In this document: positions 1 through 10,000 of the stretch, piece after piece
Position numbering within the stretch: the first letter of the stretch is position 1
How the letters are laid out: each line of letters starts with the position of its first letter
Assembly: GCF_020520425.1 (NCBI RefSeq)
Contig: NC_079491.1
Location: 44,630,027-44,694,026, forward strand
Direction: 5' to 3'
Source of the DNA: Spinacia oleracea
Lineage: Eukaryota; Streptophyta; Magnoliopsida; Caryophyllales; Amaranthaceae
DNA: 64,000 nucleotides
Program-made: the position numbers and the translations under genes
The notes under the pieces: generated by a model
What the model was told of the DNA's origin: nothing
Databases searched by the model: none
Seen by the model: only the letters and a program-made list of their open reading frames with translations

Positions 1-476
1 TGCCTTAAGCTCAATTGAAATCGTTGCCATAAAGTCAAATAAAAGTGTTGCCATAAACTCAATTGTAAGTGTTGCCATAAACTCGATAGAAAGTGTTGTC
101 ATAGATACAATTGGATGTGTTACCATAAGTGTAAGAAAGTGTTGCATTAGCTTTAAACTTCAACCAACAACAACCTAATAAGTGTTGCCTTATGTTGGCG
201 AAAAATGTTGCCTTAAGTGTGTAAATGTTGGTTTAAGTTGTTGAATAACTGTTGCCATAGGTTAAAAGTGTTGCCTATAAAAAGTGTTGCCATAGTTATT
301 TATGGCAACAGTTTATCATAACTGTTGCCTAAATCCGACAAACTGTTGCCATAAACGTATAGCAACGCCCCCTATTGGTAACGGTTTTTAAACTGTTGCT
401 ATAGGCCTATTGCAACAGTTAATTGATCTATAGTAACATTTTGTTGTCGTTGCTATAAGCCTATTTTGTAGTAGTG
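1..476 (+). mobile_element. 3' terminal part of a CACTA-type DNA transposon
   Basis: The stretch ends in GTAGTAGTG at 468-476, the reverse complement of the CACTACTAC terminus typical of plant CACTA (En/Spm) elements. It is packed with short repeats in both orientations around GTTGCCATA and AACTGTTGC, as expected of subterminal transposase-binding repeats. The 5' end lies outside the window, so no target duplication can be checked. The terminus matches that of the large element at 37556-58835, but the subterminal motif is unrelated to it, so this is a different family. No coding sequence is visible. Confidence 0.65.
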
Positions 477-635
477 TAATGCACATAAGGTATGCCATTT
501 ATGTAGTACACATCCTCATTTAGCTCTTTGATTTTAGCCATGTAAGAATCATGACAATGCTATACACATTTAACAAACAAAAACAAGTATGACATCAACA
601 AACAATAACAAATTGCAATGAAATAACCTATGTTA

Positions 636-1160
636 ATCTGATTTGGGTACATGTCCAAGTCCCGACCCGGGTACGTGTCTAAGCACCGACTTGGGTACGT
701 TTCTAAGTCCAGACTCGGGTACATATTTGTAGGGCTATTTGAGTGTTTTGGATTTGTTTCATTCGTATTTTGCATACTTGAATTTCGGATTTTGTAAATG
801 CAAGTTTTGGGACATGTCAATGTCTCAATTAGAACATGCCAATAACACAAACTTGGTCAATAGAAATTGACACGCTAAAGTCGTATCACCTAGTCAAAGA
901 TAAACCTAAATCACTAGCTACATAGCAAGGGAAGTCAGGATCGAATCTACAGGAAAACATCGTTCCTTCTACTACTAAATATAAGGTCTAGACTACTGGG
1001 AAACAAAAATATGGGTTGATTTGTAGATTAGAACTAAAACGATAATAAAAACGGAATAAATCAAATATTAAAAGATCTAGGGCATAGGTTCACCAATGTG
1101 AATCGGGTATGTGTCCAAGTTCCGACTCGGGTACGTGTCCAAGTGTCCAACTTGGTTACA
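636..1160. repeat. Scattered ~21-bp repeats around an inverted LTR fragment
   Basis: Copies of a motif like CGACTCGGGTACGTGTCCAAG occur at about 640-725 and again at 1103-1160. Between them, 868-1100 is a reverse-orientation match to the last ~230 bp of the solo LTR at 1267-2779; it begins TGACACGCTAAAGTCG, the reverse complement of that LTR's end. This is a truncated inverted LTR fragment. Nothing here looks coding. The stretch from 477 to 635 shows nothing recognisable. Confidence 0.5.
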
Positions 1161-1266
1161 TAACACGAACAAAAAGGAACCACGTGGAATCACTGTAAAC
1201 TAATAAACTTATCAGTCAAGTATACTAATCTACTTTTTCCATTAATAAAAAATAATTTCACAACAC

Positions 1267-2779
1267 TGATATGTTCATATTTTATAGTGTTTTTGCCCCC
1301 GTCCCTTAGTACTTTTTGATCTCAAATGAGCTCTTCGGAGCGATTTTTAGTACTAATGTGCTCCTTGTAATGTATTTGTAGTTTCAGGTTCATCATTGTA
1401 GGAAATAGCATATTTTTGTGTATTTCCTATCCATTTGAATCAATACAAGAGATTATGTACTTTCGAGAGCACAAACATTGAGTTGGAAGAGTTTTCGAGC
1501 AAAGCGAATAGTGGAAGAAGTAGAAAACCGACGCCCGTCTACTCTTTTGATCATAAATTAAGTTATACAACTCGAAATGAAGTGATTTTAATTGGGTTGG
1601 ATTCTAGACTTCAAGAGATTTCCAACGAGTGGTCACTCGCCTAATTCCAACGAATAACGAAGGAGATATGGTGTTTTAAAGATAGAGGATCGTGCAGTTT
1701 GTACGCGCGCCCGACGGGCGAATGGCGTTTTAAAGATATGGCTGCCCGGCGGGCGATGGCTGCCCGGCGGGCGATGGATGCCCGGCGGGCGAATGGCTGC
1801 CCGGCGGACGAATGTCGATGAAATTGGAAGTTTGTAAATTTGCCCGGCGGGCAGTCCTGCGCCCGGCGGGCGGGTTACGAGCTGCTCGCCCGGCGGGCGG
1901 ATGTCTGCCCGACCGGGCGACGACAACCCTAGGCCCTTTTTCGCGGATTTGTTTTCGGTTCTTTAATGTTATTTTGGGCAAACTATAAATACTAAGCCCT
2001 ATTATTTTAGTTGGACATCTTAATTTTGAGTATTAGCCCCTTAGTTTATCTCTCTTAGTTTAATTTTCTCTCAAAACTTATGCAAAAACTTAGTTTCAAT
2101 TTCTATAAAAATTCAAGCTTTCAATTTCCATTGCTCTTCAATTAGGTATTTCTTCTTATTTTAATTCGTTGTCTTGCTTTAATAATGCTTTCAATTATGT
2201 TAATTGCCTTGTTTATTGCTAATATGCTTGAGTAGTCTAATTTCTAGGGTTTGGGGATGATTGAATAATTGTGATTGTTGGTATTGTAATTGATTCCTAT
2301 TGATTGGTTTATTTTACTATACAATTAGATTTGCGCAGGTTTAATTGTGATAGTCTAGCAATATCAAGTTAAGATTCGAGAGATGTAATTTGATGTTTAG
2401 GCTTGTGTCAATAGGTGGAATTAGGATTAATAGTAGCGAGAGCCCGTTAATTCTAAGTCTATGATTAGTATCGATTCGAGAGAGCATGCAAGTCTAATTA
2501 ATTACTTTATTTATTATTGTCGATTGTCTATCATCCTGGATTGTTATTTGATGGTGAACCTAAGCCCTAGATTCTTTAATATCTGAATTCTTAATTGTTT
2601 AATTATCGTCGTAGTCTTAGCATACAAACCAACCAACTCTTGTTTTCCAATAGTCTAGATTAGTTGATTAATAGTAGAAAGAACATTGTTTCCCTGTGGA
2701 TTCGATCCTGACTTCCCTTGCTACCTAGCTAGTGGACTTAGGTTTATTTTTGATAAGGGGATACGACTTTAGCCTGTCA
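1267..2779 (+). mobile_element. Solo LTR (copy A) with 5-bp target duplication
   Basis: The sequence runs from TG to CA and is flanked on both sides by AACAC (1262-1266 and 2780-2784), a perfect 5-bp target-site duplication. It is similar over its length to a second solo LTR at 3769-5127. There is no internal region, so it is the product of LTR-LTR recombination. A TATA-like box (TATAAATA, 1984-1991) fits the plus-strand promoter. A GC-rich cluster of near-palindromes lies just upstream of it. The lineage cannot be named without internal coding sequence. Confidence 0.88.
1696..1920. repeat. Cluster of GCCCGGCGGGC near-palindromes in LTR A
   Basis: About eight copies of GCCCGGCGGGC or one-base variants occur in roughly 220 bp, separated by short spacers such as GATG and GAATG. 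This GC-rich block stands out in an otherwise AT-rich LTR. It ends about 65 bp before the TATA-like box, in the position of an upstream promoter element. Confidence 0.85.
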
Positions 2780-3004
2780 AACACTAAACCAGAAACCTAG
2801 ACATTAAAAAATTAGGGGTTTTTCAATTAAACAATCAATTAATTAATCATTTTTTCACATTAAACAATCATATTAGGGTTTTCAACCACATTAAACAATG
2901 AATTCGTGGATTTCAATGACAATAAAAATTAGGGTTTTTAATTGAGAATTTCAAAGTGACATTAAAATTAGGGATTTATAATTAAACAATTAATTAACCA
3001 ATAA

Positions 3005-3582
3005 TCTAATATTATACTACTTAAAGCGCATAGTTTTAACAACTTAATACCTGAGTTGGGCTCTTCCTTGTCGTTGCACTGTCATTATCCCCTTTCCTTT
3101 ATCTTTTGGACCATTGCTTGTCATTGTCATCTTTCTAAAATACCCTTTTGTGCGTAAGAGAGAGATGAATCTCATGTGTTGAAGATGACTCGGAGGTACA
3201 ACATCATCATTAATGGATTGAATTTGTGGTTGAGAGTGAAGGAGAAGAAATAGACGAAAATAAGGCGAACATAGTTAACCGGAGGTTGGAGAGGCGGCAT
3301 GCTGTGATGTGTGAGCAAACACATCACTACGCCAAACATGCACCATTTCTTTTCAAAAGAGTACCATTCATTAAAAAAAGAGTACCATTTAGTTAAACAG
3401 AGTACTATTTCGATAAAAAACATGTACCATTTCATTAAAAAGAGTACCATTTCATTAAAAACAAAGTACCATTTCGATTAAAACATGTACCATTTCGATT
3501 AAAACATATACCATTTCATTGGATTTTTTTACTGTTATGTTTTTACAAAAACATAACAGACCGCGATTTTTACTTCTTCTAG
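3005..3582 (+). mobile_element. Short non-autonomous Helitron (candidate)
   Basis: The 5' end reads A|TCTAATATTATACTACTT, resembling plant Helitron 5' termini. The 3' end is CTAG|T at 3579-3583. It is preceded by a perfect 13-bp-stem hairpin at 3532-3559 (CTGTTATGTTTTT / AAAAACATAACAG), 19 bp before CTAG. The internal 3340-3525 segment holds about nine tandem copies of an AGTACCATTTCATTAAAA-like unit. No Rep/helicase sequence is present. Helitrons leave no target duplication, so the call rests on the ends and hairpin only. Confidence 0.5.
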
Positions 3583-3639
3583 TTAACCGAGCATGCAATT
3601 TCAAACAATTGAAAATCTTAGCGTTCCTAGCGTTTTGGG

Positions 3640-3745
3640 ATTTGGAAGTAGGGGTATTCATTACCGGGTACCCAGCTAAACGGGTACCCGAAAATGCGGG
3701 AAGTCGTTTTGTCGGCCCATGGGTCACAGGGTACCCGATTTCTTA
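3640..3745. repeat. GGGTACCC-rich repeat fragment
   Basis: Several GGGTACCC / ACCGGGTACCC motifs are clustered here. Similar sequence recurs at about 6575-6750. It resembles the ends of small non-autonomous elements, but no ends or target duplication could be defined. The solo LTR at 3769 may have inserted next to or into it. Confidence 0.35.
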
Positions 3746-3768
3746 TATATTAATAACTCACATACTAG

Positions 3769-5127
3769 TGATATGTGTGTTTTATATAGTGTTTTTCCCA
3801 TGTCCCTTAGTACTTTTATGCGTCGAATGAGGTCTTAGGGGCCATTTTTAGTACTAATATGTGTTATTGAGTGTGCCTTGAGTTTCAGGTTTGATTAGTG
3901 AGAAATTGGTCTTTTTAGACCCGTTTCATGATGATTTAGGCCACTACACGAGCCCGAGGAAGTTCGGGACCATTATCGTCGACTTCCGGGAGCCTTAGAT
4001 GCTTATGGTTGAGCCCCGGGAGTTAGACTTGGTGATATGGGCGAAAGATGATGATGATTGCAAATCGCCCTATGAGATGAGGGCGAAACGCGAAGATCGG
4101 GCGAAATAAAAGAGATTTGAAGCTTTATGTTCGCGCCCGATCGGGCGCCCATCAGAGTGCAGCTATGGACCTTTCGCAAACCGCCCGATCGGGCGGAATT
4201 CGGCCCGATCGGGCCGACTATCGAGCACATCGCCCGATCGGGCGACGCCAACCTCCAGCAGCTTTTCGCGTGATTTATTTCCGTTTTTTAGTGTTATTTT
4301 GGGCAAACTATATATACTTAGCCTTTTTATTTTTAGTGACATCTTTTATTCTAGTTTTCAATACTTAGTTTATTTCTAGTTTCTCTCTAATTTGTTCAAA
4401 CACTTAGTTTTTAATTCCAAGTAAAAATTCAAGCTTTATTATTTCGTTGTTCTTCAATTCGGTATTGTTTCTTACTTTAGTTCATTTTATTGCTTTAATC
4501 ATGTTTTCCATTATGTTAATAGCGTTGTTATTTATTACCATGAGTGAGTAGTTTAATTTCTAGGGTTTAGGGGATCCATGAATGCATGATTGGGATTATA
4601 TGTGGACATGATATTTGATTGATTGATTATAATTTCTATAGCTTATTATTATTGCTCGTCAATTCTGTTCGGCCGGACTATTTTGATTTGAGTTTGATTA
4701 ACCTTAGATTATGCGCCGAGAGGTATAAATCTGATGTTTTTGGTCTGTGGCTATTAGATAGGAATTATTTCTAGTACATAGCGAGAGCCTGCTAGTTGTT
4801 TTATCCTAAGGAATTCATAAGATTCGAGAGATGCATGTTTTCCTAGTTATGATTGTTAATTGATTGTTATTGTCCGTTGTCCAATCCCGGTCTGCATCTA
4901 TGGTGAACCGCTGCCCTAGATTCCCTTAATATTGTTATATTCCAATTTGATTATTGCCCTAGTTTAGTATACAAACCAATCCAACCTTTTGTTACCGGTA
5001 GTCTAGATTAGTTAATTAATAATAGAAAGAACACTGTTTCCCTGTGGATTCGACCTTGACTTCCCTTGCTACCCAGCTAGTGGACTTAGGTTTATTTTTG
5101 ATAAGGTGATACGACTTAAGCCTGTCA
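3769..5127 (+). mobile_element. Solo LTR (copy B) with 5-bp target duplication
   Basis: It runs TG...CA with ACTAG on both sides (3764-3768 and 5128-5132). It belongs to the same family as the LTR at 1267-2779: shared start (TGATATG), shared end (AGCCTGTCA), and the same order of internal segments. The TATA-like stretch is at 4309-4316. It is about 150 bp shorter than copy A, mostly because of the GC-rich palindrome block. Confidence 0.88.
4134..4245. repeat. Cluster of GCCCGATCGGGC palindromes in LTR B
   Basis: Four copies of the perfect palindrome GCCCGATCGGGC lie here, with partial copies upstream (about 4045-4110). The position in the LTR matches the GCCCGGCGGGC cluster of copy A, about 65 bp before the TATA-like box. 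The palindrome core differs between the two LTRs (GATC against a single G). Confidence 0.85.
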
Positions 5128-5132
5128 ACTAG

Positions 5133-5367
5133 CTTCCCCCACTCTTGTCGACGTAATCGTTCCCAATACAGCAATATATGTAAATCAAAGTTATAACATA
5201 TAGTTTCATGCTTTGTGCCTAATTAGTTTGATAACAAGAGCATCTGCCGACTGCCGCAATACAAAAGTAAATCAAAGTTAACAAACTAATTAATTTCACA
5301 TGCCCCAAAACCTTGAATCTTGATGGCTAATTAATCGAAACTCTCCCTCTTTCAGTCACACACACTG
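5133..5367. other. Unassigned sequence between LTR B and hAT MITE I
   Basis: AT-rich sequence with no open frame, repeat or site that I can support. Confidence 0.5.
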
Positions 5368-5375
5368 CTGCACAC

Positions 5376-5966
5376 TAGAGCCGGTAATTTTAACCGAATC
5401 CGATGAATATCCATCCATCCGATCCAGATTATACGGACGAAAACTCGAAAATAAGCGGATGGTTGACGGATGATGGATGGATCGGATGACGGGTGGGTCG
5501 GATATGGATGAAGGTGTATCCAACCCACCACCCGGTCCATCAACCTATTACATTAGTTGTATGCTTTAATTTATCATAATTTACTTTCATAATATATTTA
5601 TTATTGTAAATAAAGCTATACTAGACATAAGTGTAACATAAAATATTGCGTTCCCTTACCAGGATAACACAAAGATAAATCTAAAGATTTGTAAAAGTTA
5701 CGCAATGGTTTTTCAAAAAGAAAAATAGTCATGTGGACTATATGTGGACTAATTATTCCTAATTATAATATGTGTCACTTTAATTTGTTTTTATATATCT
5801 TCAAATTTATTTCACCCGATTCTCACCCGACTCACCCGAATCACCCGTGAATGATGGATGGGTCGGATGTGGATGAAGAATTTTACGGATGATGGATGGG
5901 TTGGATGACGGATGACATGTCAGGATGGATGCGGATTGAGCTTCACCCGATCCATTGCCACCCCTA
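5376..5966. mobile_element. hAT-type MITE I, interrupted at its right target site
   Basis: Imperfect ends TAGAGCCGGTAAT and, reversed, TAGGGGTGGCAAT enclose GGATGGATCGGATG-type repeats and no coding sequence. The left 8-bp flank is CTGCACAC (5368-5375). The right copy is split: CTGC (5967-5970) is followed by a second element, and an intact CTGCACAC reappears at 6521-6528. An 8-bp duplication is the hAT signature. Confidence 0.75.
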
Positions 5967-5970
5967 CTGC

Positions 5971-6516
5971 TAGACCTGTCAAACGGGTCGGTCGGGTCGG
6001 GTTGTAAAAAATTACTTTCGGGTTCGGGTTGAATCGGGTCGGTCACTTTCGGGTTCGGGTTTGCAAATGCTTGTTCGGGACCCAGAACTTTCGGGTTCGG
6101 GTTGGTCCAACGGGTTGAGAGATTTTAAAACGCGCATTATATTTTCATTAATTTAGGTTAAATATACAAAATATTGGCACAAATTAACAAATTTTCCTAC
6201 GAAAGTTTATATTTAGTCAAATTCAACCATAAAATGGCGTATAATTCAAATTAAAATCATATTACACACAACAATAGTAAAAACAACGTGTCTATTATGC
6301 TTAAATTTTCTCATAATCTCATTTATTACTATAAATACAATGATTTTCAATCGGTCGGGTCCAAAACGGGTTCGGTCGGGTTTTGACCCATTCCTTTTCG
6401 GGTTGCTCGGGTTCGGATAAAATCGGGTTACGGGTCACAAAATCTTGTTCATGACCCAGTATTTTCGGGTCGGGTTCGGGTCGGTTTTCGGGTCGGGTCA
6501 ATTTTTGACAGCTCTA
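5971..6516. mobile_element. hAT-type MITE II nested at the edge of MITE I
   Basis: Ends are TAGACCTGTCAAA and, reversed, TAGAGCTGTCAAA (12 of 13 matches). The element is flanked by perfect 8-bp duplications CCTACTGC (5963-5970 and 6517-6524). The interior is dominated by CGGGTCGGGTT-like repeats and has no coding potential. Its target straddled the right border of MITE I. Confidence 0.85.
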
Positions 6517-6528
6517 CCTACTGCACAC

Positions 6529-6780
6529 ACAAACACACATAATTTTTTTTTTTTTTATATTATTTTTGTTGTTTTTAACGGATATTCAGGTACCCGTTTA
6601 ATCAAAAGAGAGGCCCATGCTTCGACCCTATACCCGGTAAATCTTCCGGGTTAGGTACCCGATCCATTTATTTTACAAAAAACAGAAAATTACCCGCTTT
6701 ATTTGTGTCGGATCAGCGGATCGGATAATACGGGTCGGGTAAGACTCTATTCGTAGAGTCGTAGCGACGTAGTGTACTCC
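6529..6780. other. Spacer with GGTACCCG-type repeat remnant
   Basis: It holds a T-run (6543-6556) and a fragment related to 3640-3745 (CAGGTACCCG and CCGGGTTAGGTACCCG). It lies directly upstream of the CLPB3 promoter region. No gene is seen. Confidence 0.4.
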
Positions 6781-6803
6781 ATAATTCTTGTACACATCCT
6801 ACT

Positions 6804-6866
6804 TTCTTGAACACTCTCTCTCTCTCCTCTCCTTCCTCATCCCACCTCAGCCTCCCTAGAACCTTC
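6804..6866 (+). promoter_or_regulatory. Probable heat-shock elements and pyrimidine patch upstream of CLPB3
   Basis: Two perfect two-unit heat-shock-factor sites lie 177-239 bp before the ATG: TTCTTGAA (6804-6811) and GAACCTTC (6859-6866). They flank a CT-rich pyrimidine patch (6812-6840), common at plant core promoters. No clear TATA box was found. Functional HSEs usually need three or more units; at 6814-6816 a third unit is present only as a one-mismatch match. The regulatory role is inferred from the known heat induction of ClpB genes. Confidence 0.5.
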
Positions 6867-7042
6867 TGTAAAACACTGCAAAAATTCCAATTCATCTCAC
6901 ATTTCAATAAAAAGCGCAAATACCCACATCACATTTTCCCAATCTTCCTTTGATCAATTCCTACGAAAATCATCACCTTTTCTCATAAATCTTCAATTTA
7001 ATCCACTCTTTTGAGCTCAATAATCCAACCATCCCTTCAGTA

Positions 7043-10000
7043 ATGGCTACCGCAACGACGTCGTTTCTTGGAGCCTATCTTCGTGTTCCACCCAACAATG
7101 GCGTTCGGAATGCGTTGTTTTCTCAACCCTTTCTCTCTCTTCGGATCAAGTCGAAGAGAACCAAGTCGCTAAATTCATTGAAATTTACTGGGGATTCCAG
7201 TAAAATTTTGTTGTTCAAGTGTTCTAGGCCATTTGAGAAAGGCTTGAAATCTGGGTCATTTGTTGTACGATGTGATGCTGCAGGTGGTAGCAGGGTAAGG
7301 TTTTTCACAATTCAATTGTTATCATTTTAGTTTTAAGATTATAACAACCTTGTGATATATGAATTGTATAATGAATTGGATTGTGTAATGAAGCAAAGCA
7401 GATATAGTTATATATATATTATACCAAGTACAAAGTAATAATCATGTTTGTTGTGAAAACTTACAAATTAAAACTAAACATAAAACAAAAAATGATAACG
7501 AATGGGTCTTATGAACTTGTTTTTCTGTAGTTTGGAGTTGTCTGTTTACTGAATTCAAATTGTGGGTATTCTATTTTTTATTTTTATTTTTGTTGAGATA
7601 ATGGGTTTAGTTCAATCTTCAAGTTAAGAGTTGTTTGTTTATTGAAATAAGTTCATGAATCATGATCAATGTCTTCTTTACAAGTAAGAAATGTTAGGGT
7701 GAAATATAGGAGATTGATTATAAGTATATTCGACTTTTATGGGAAATTCGGAGTGGCTACTGAGATAGTAGTACCTAATGATATCATTTGGGCCTTATTG
7801 AGAGCGGTGAATTTGTGAAATGTGGATACAAGTTATGGGAGAGAAGATAGGGAAAGAGAGCATGGGACAAACCAAGAGCTTTTTTTTTTTTTTTGAGGAA
7901 GACAAACCAAGAGTTTTTGTCTTGTGGTTCGCAGCAAGGAAATGAACCCTTTGCCAGCATGGTTTGAGATCCTTGCCTCTCCGTAAAGCTTAATTCATCA
8001 CCTTAGTGGTGAAGCTGATTTCTCTATCTTTGTCCACCTTAATTTTGATATATCACTGTTGATGAATTGCTCCTCCAATCCCTGATATAACCTTCTGAGG
8101 TTGCCTATTTTAATGTTTTTCTTTGTTACATTAACACGAGGAATTTATGAAACTTAGAACATTTATGGTGTGATTGGGTAGCAAATATAGAAGGGAAAGG
8201 AAGGGGAAGGTGAGCTCCGTTTCTCCTCCAATTTAGAGAATGTTTATTAAAGTGGGAGGGAAAATGGATCTTCCCCTTTCCCTCCTTACCTTCTCCCAAC
8301 CTTTTATCCAAATAAAGGACATCTCCCTTTCCCTTCGCTGCCTTTCTCTCATTTCCTCTTATCCGAACAATGTGTTAATATTACTTTGTTTTAAACTATG
8401 AAGATAACTGCTTCAGAAATGCCACCTATCAATGTTTGAATGTTCGCATAATCAATTATGACCGGGAGAAGACTCCCACCTACACCTCTTGGAATAAGTG
8501 TGAGTGTGATCTGTTTTTGAAATATTGATAGTATCCTTCCTCCCCGAACCCAACCAAAACAAGTATTACTCTCCAGAATGAGTGTGTTGTTCAGTATTTC
8601 TGGTTTCCACAGTACAATAATATGTGAAGATTAAAGTTCCTGGACAATTTATTTAACTTTCAGTACGAAGAAGCAAACACATTTTATGGAAATTTCTGTT
8701 GTGCCCTCCTACTTGTGACAATTTTGAAGAAAGACCTTGGAATTTAGTACCCGTGTACTTTGACAAATTTATGGGGTGACCTCTGCTTAAACTTTTCATT
8801 GATTTCTCTCTTCTATTCTTCCACCTAACTTGTCATGTTAATCACCCCATGCATCACGAAGCTATTCGTACCCCTATTTTATCTGTGTCCTTGTAGCGCA
8901 TTCAGCGTCTCTTTGAATCCTATATTAAAAGAATCATATGACCCTCAACCATTTTAAACTATTCAAAGAAATCCCAAACTTGATCATACATGAGGGATAG
9001 ACGGGAAAGGGTGTCTGCCATACTGTGTTAGATGGAAACATCATGTTATAAAATTTTGAAAAGTCATGATGTGAACTCGCACTCTTATTTTATTATATTT
9101 AGATAGTGTTTGAAGTATAACTAACTGAAACGGCCATAATTGCTGTACATTAAAAGAGGCCCCATATAAAATTCAAAACTTTTTTGGTGTACCATATATA
9201 ATTGTCAAAAATAGGACAGTATTGTATCCCAGTTCGAATAATAAAATTATAATTTTATTGTCCTATATCCCCACCCACCCCCCCCCCCCCCCCCCCCCCT
9301 TCTTTAGTCTTTAGGTCAAGGGAGCTGGGGCAGTTCTAATCTTTTTCTTGGATCACTATGTCATATTTCGTTATTAAAGGAGGTTATCTTATCTAGTGAT
9401 TATTTTATTGTTGCAGATTACTCAACAAGACTTCACTGAAATGGCATGGCAAGCAATTGTTTCTTGCCCAGAAGTGGCAAAAGAGAACAAACACCAGATA
9501 GTGGAGACAGAGCATTTACTGAAGGCTCTTTTAGAGCAAAAGAATGGACTTGCTCGCCGCATTTTCTCTAAAGCTGGAGTTGACAATACGCGTTTGCTTG
9601 AAGCAACTGACAAATTTATACAACGTCAACCAAAGGTTTGATGTAATCCTATGTAACTCATGATGTGTTTATTTACCGTTCATATACATTATAGTGAATT
9701 GAATAACAATGTAAATCAGGTAGCACAAAATGTTTTAATACTATAATTGGGTGGAATTTTAGTGGTAATACACTTATTTCTGTATGTTGCTTTATTCTCT
9801 CTCCCCCTGCTTATTCCCTCTATTTAAACCGTGATATCTCAGTGAAAGAATTTCACCAATAGAGCCTGATGACTAATTTACATGTATGGTAACATTTATG
9901 GTAATATGAAGTGCTATTATTTACCAATAGAAACCATATATGCATCCTTTTTCTCAAGAATTAAATTGGTTATGCATTCCCTTTCTTTGTGGTATTAGGC

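Noticed and set aside
1690-1925. CRISPR-like or regularly spaced array in LTR A
   Set aside because: Spacers are short and irregular, and the context is a plant LTR; it is a palindrome cluster.
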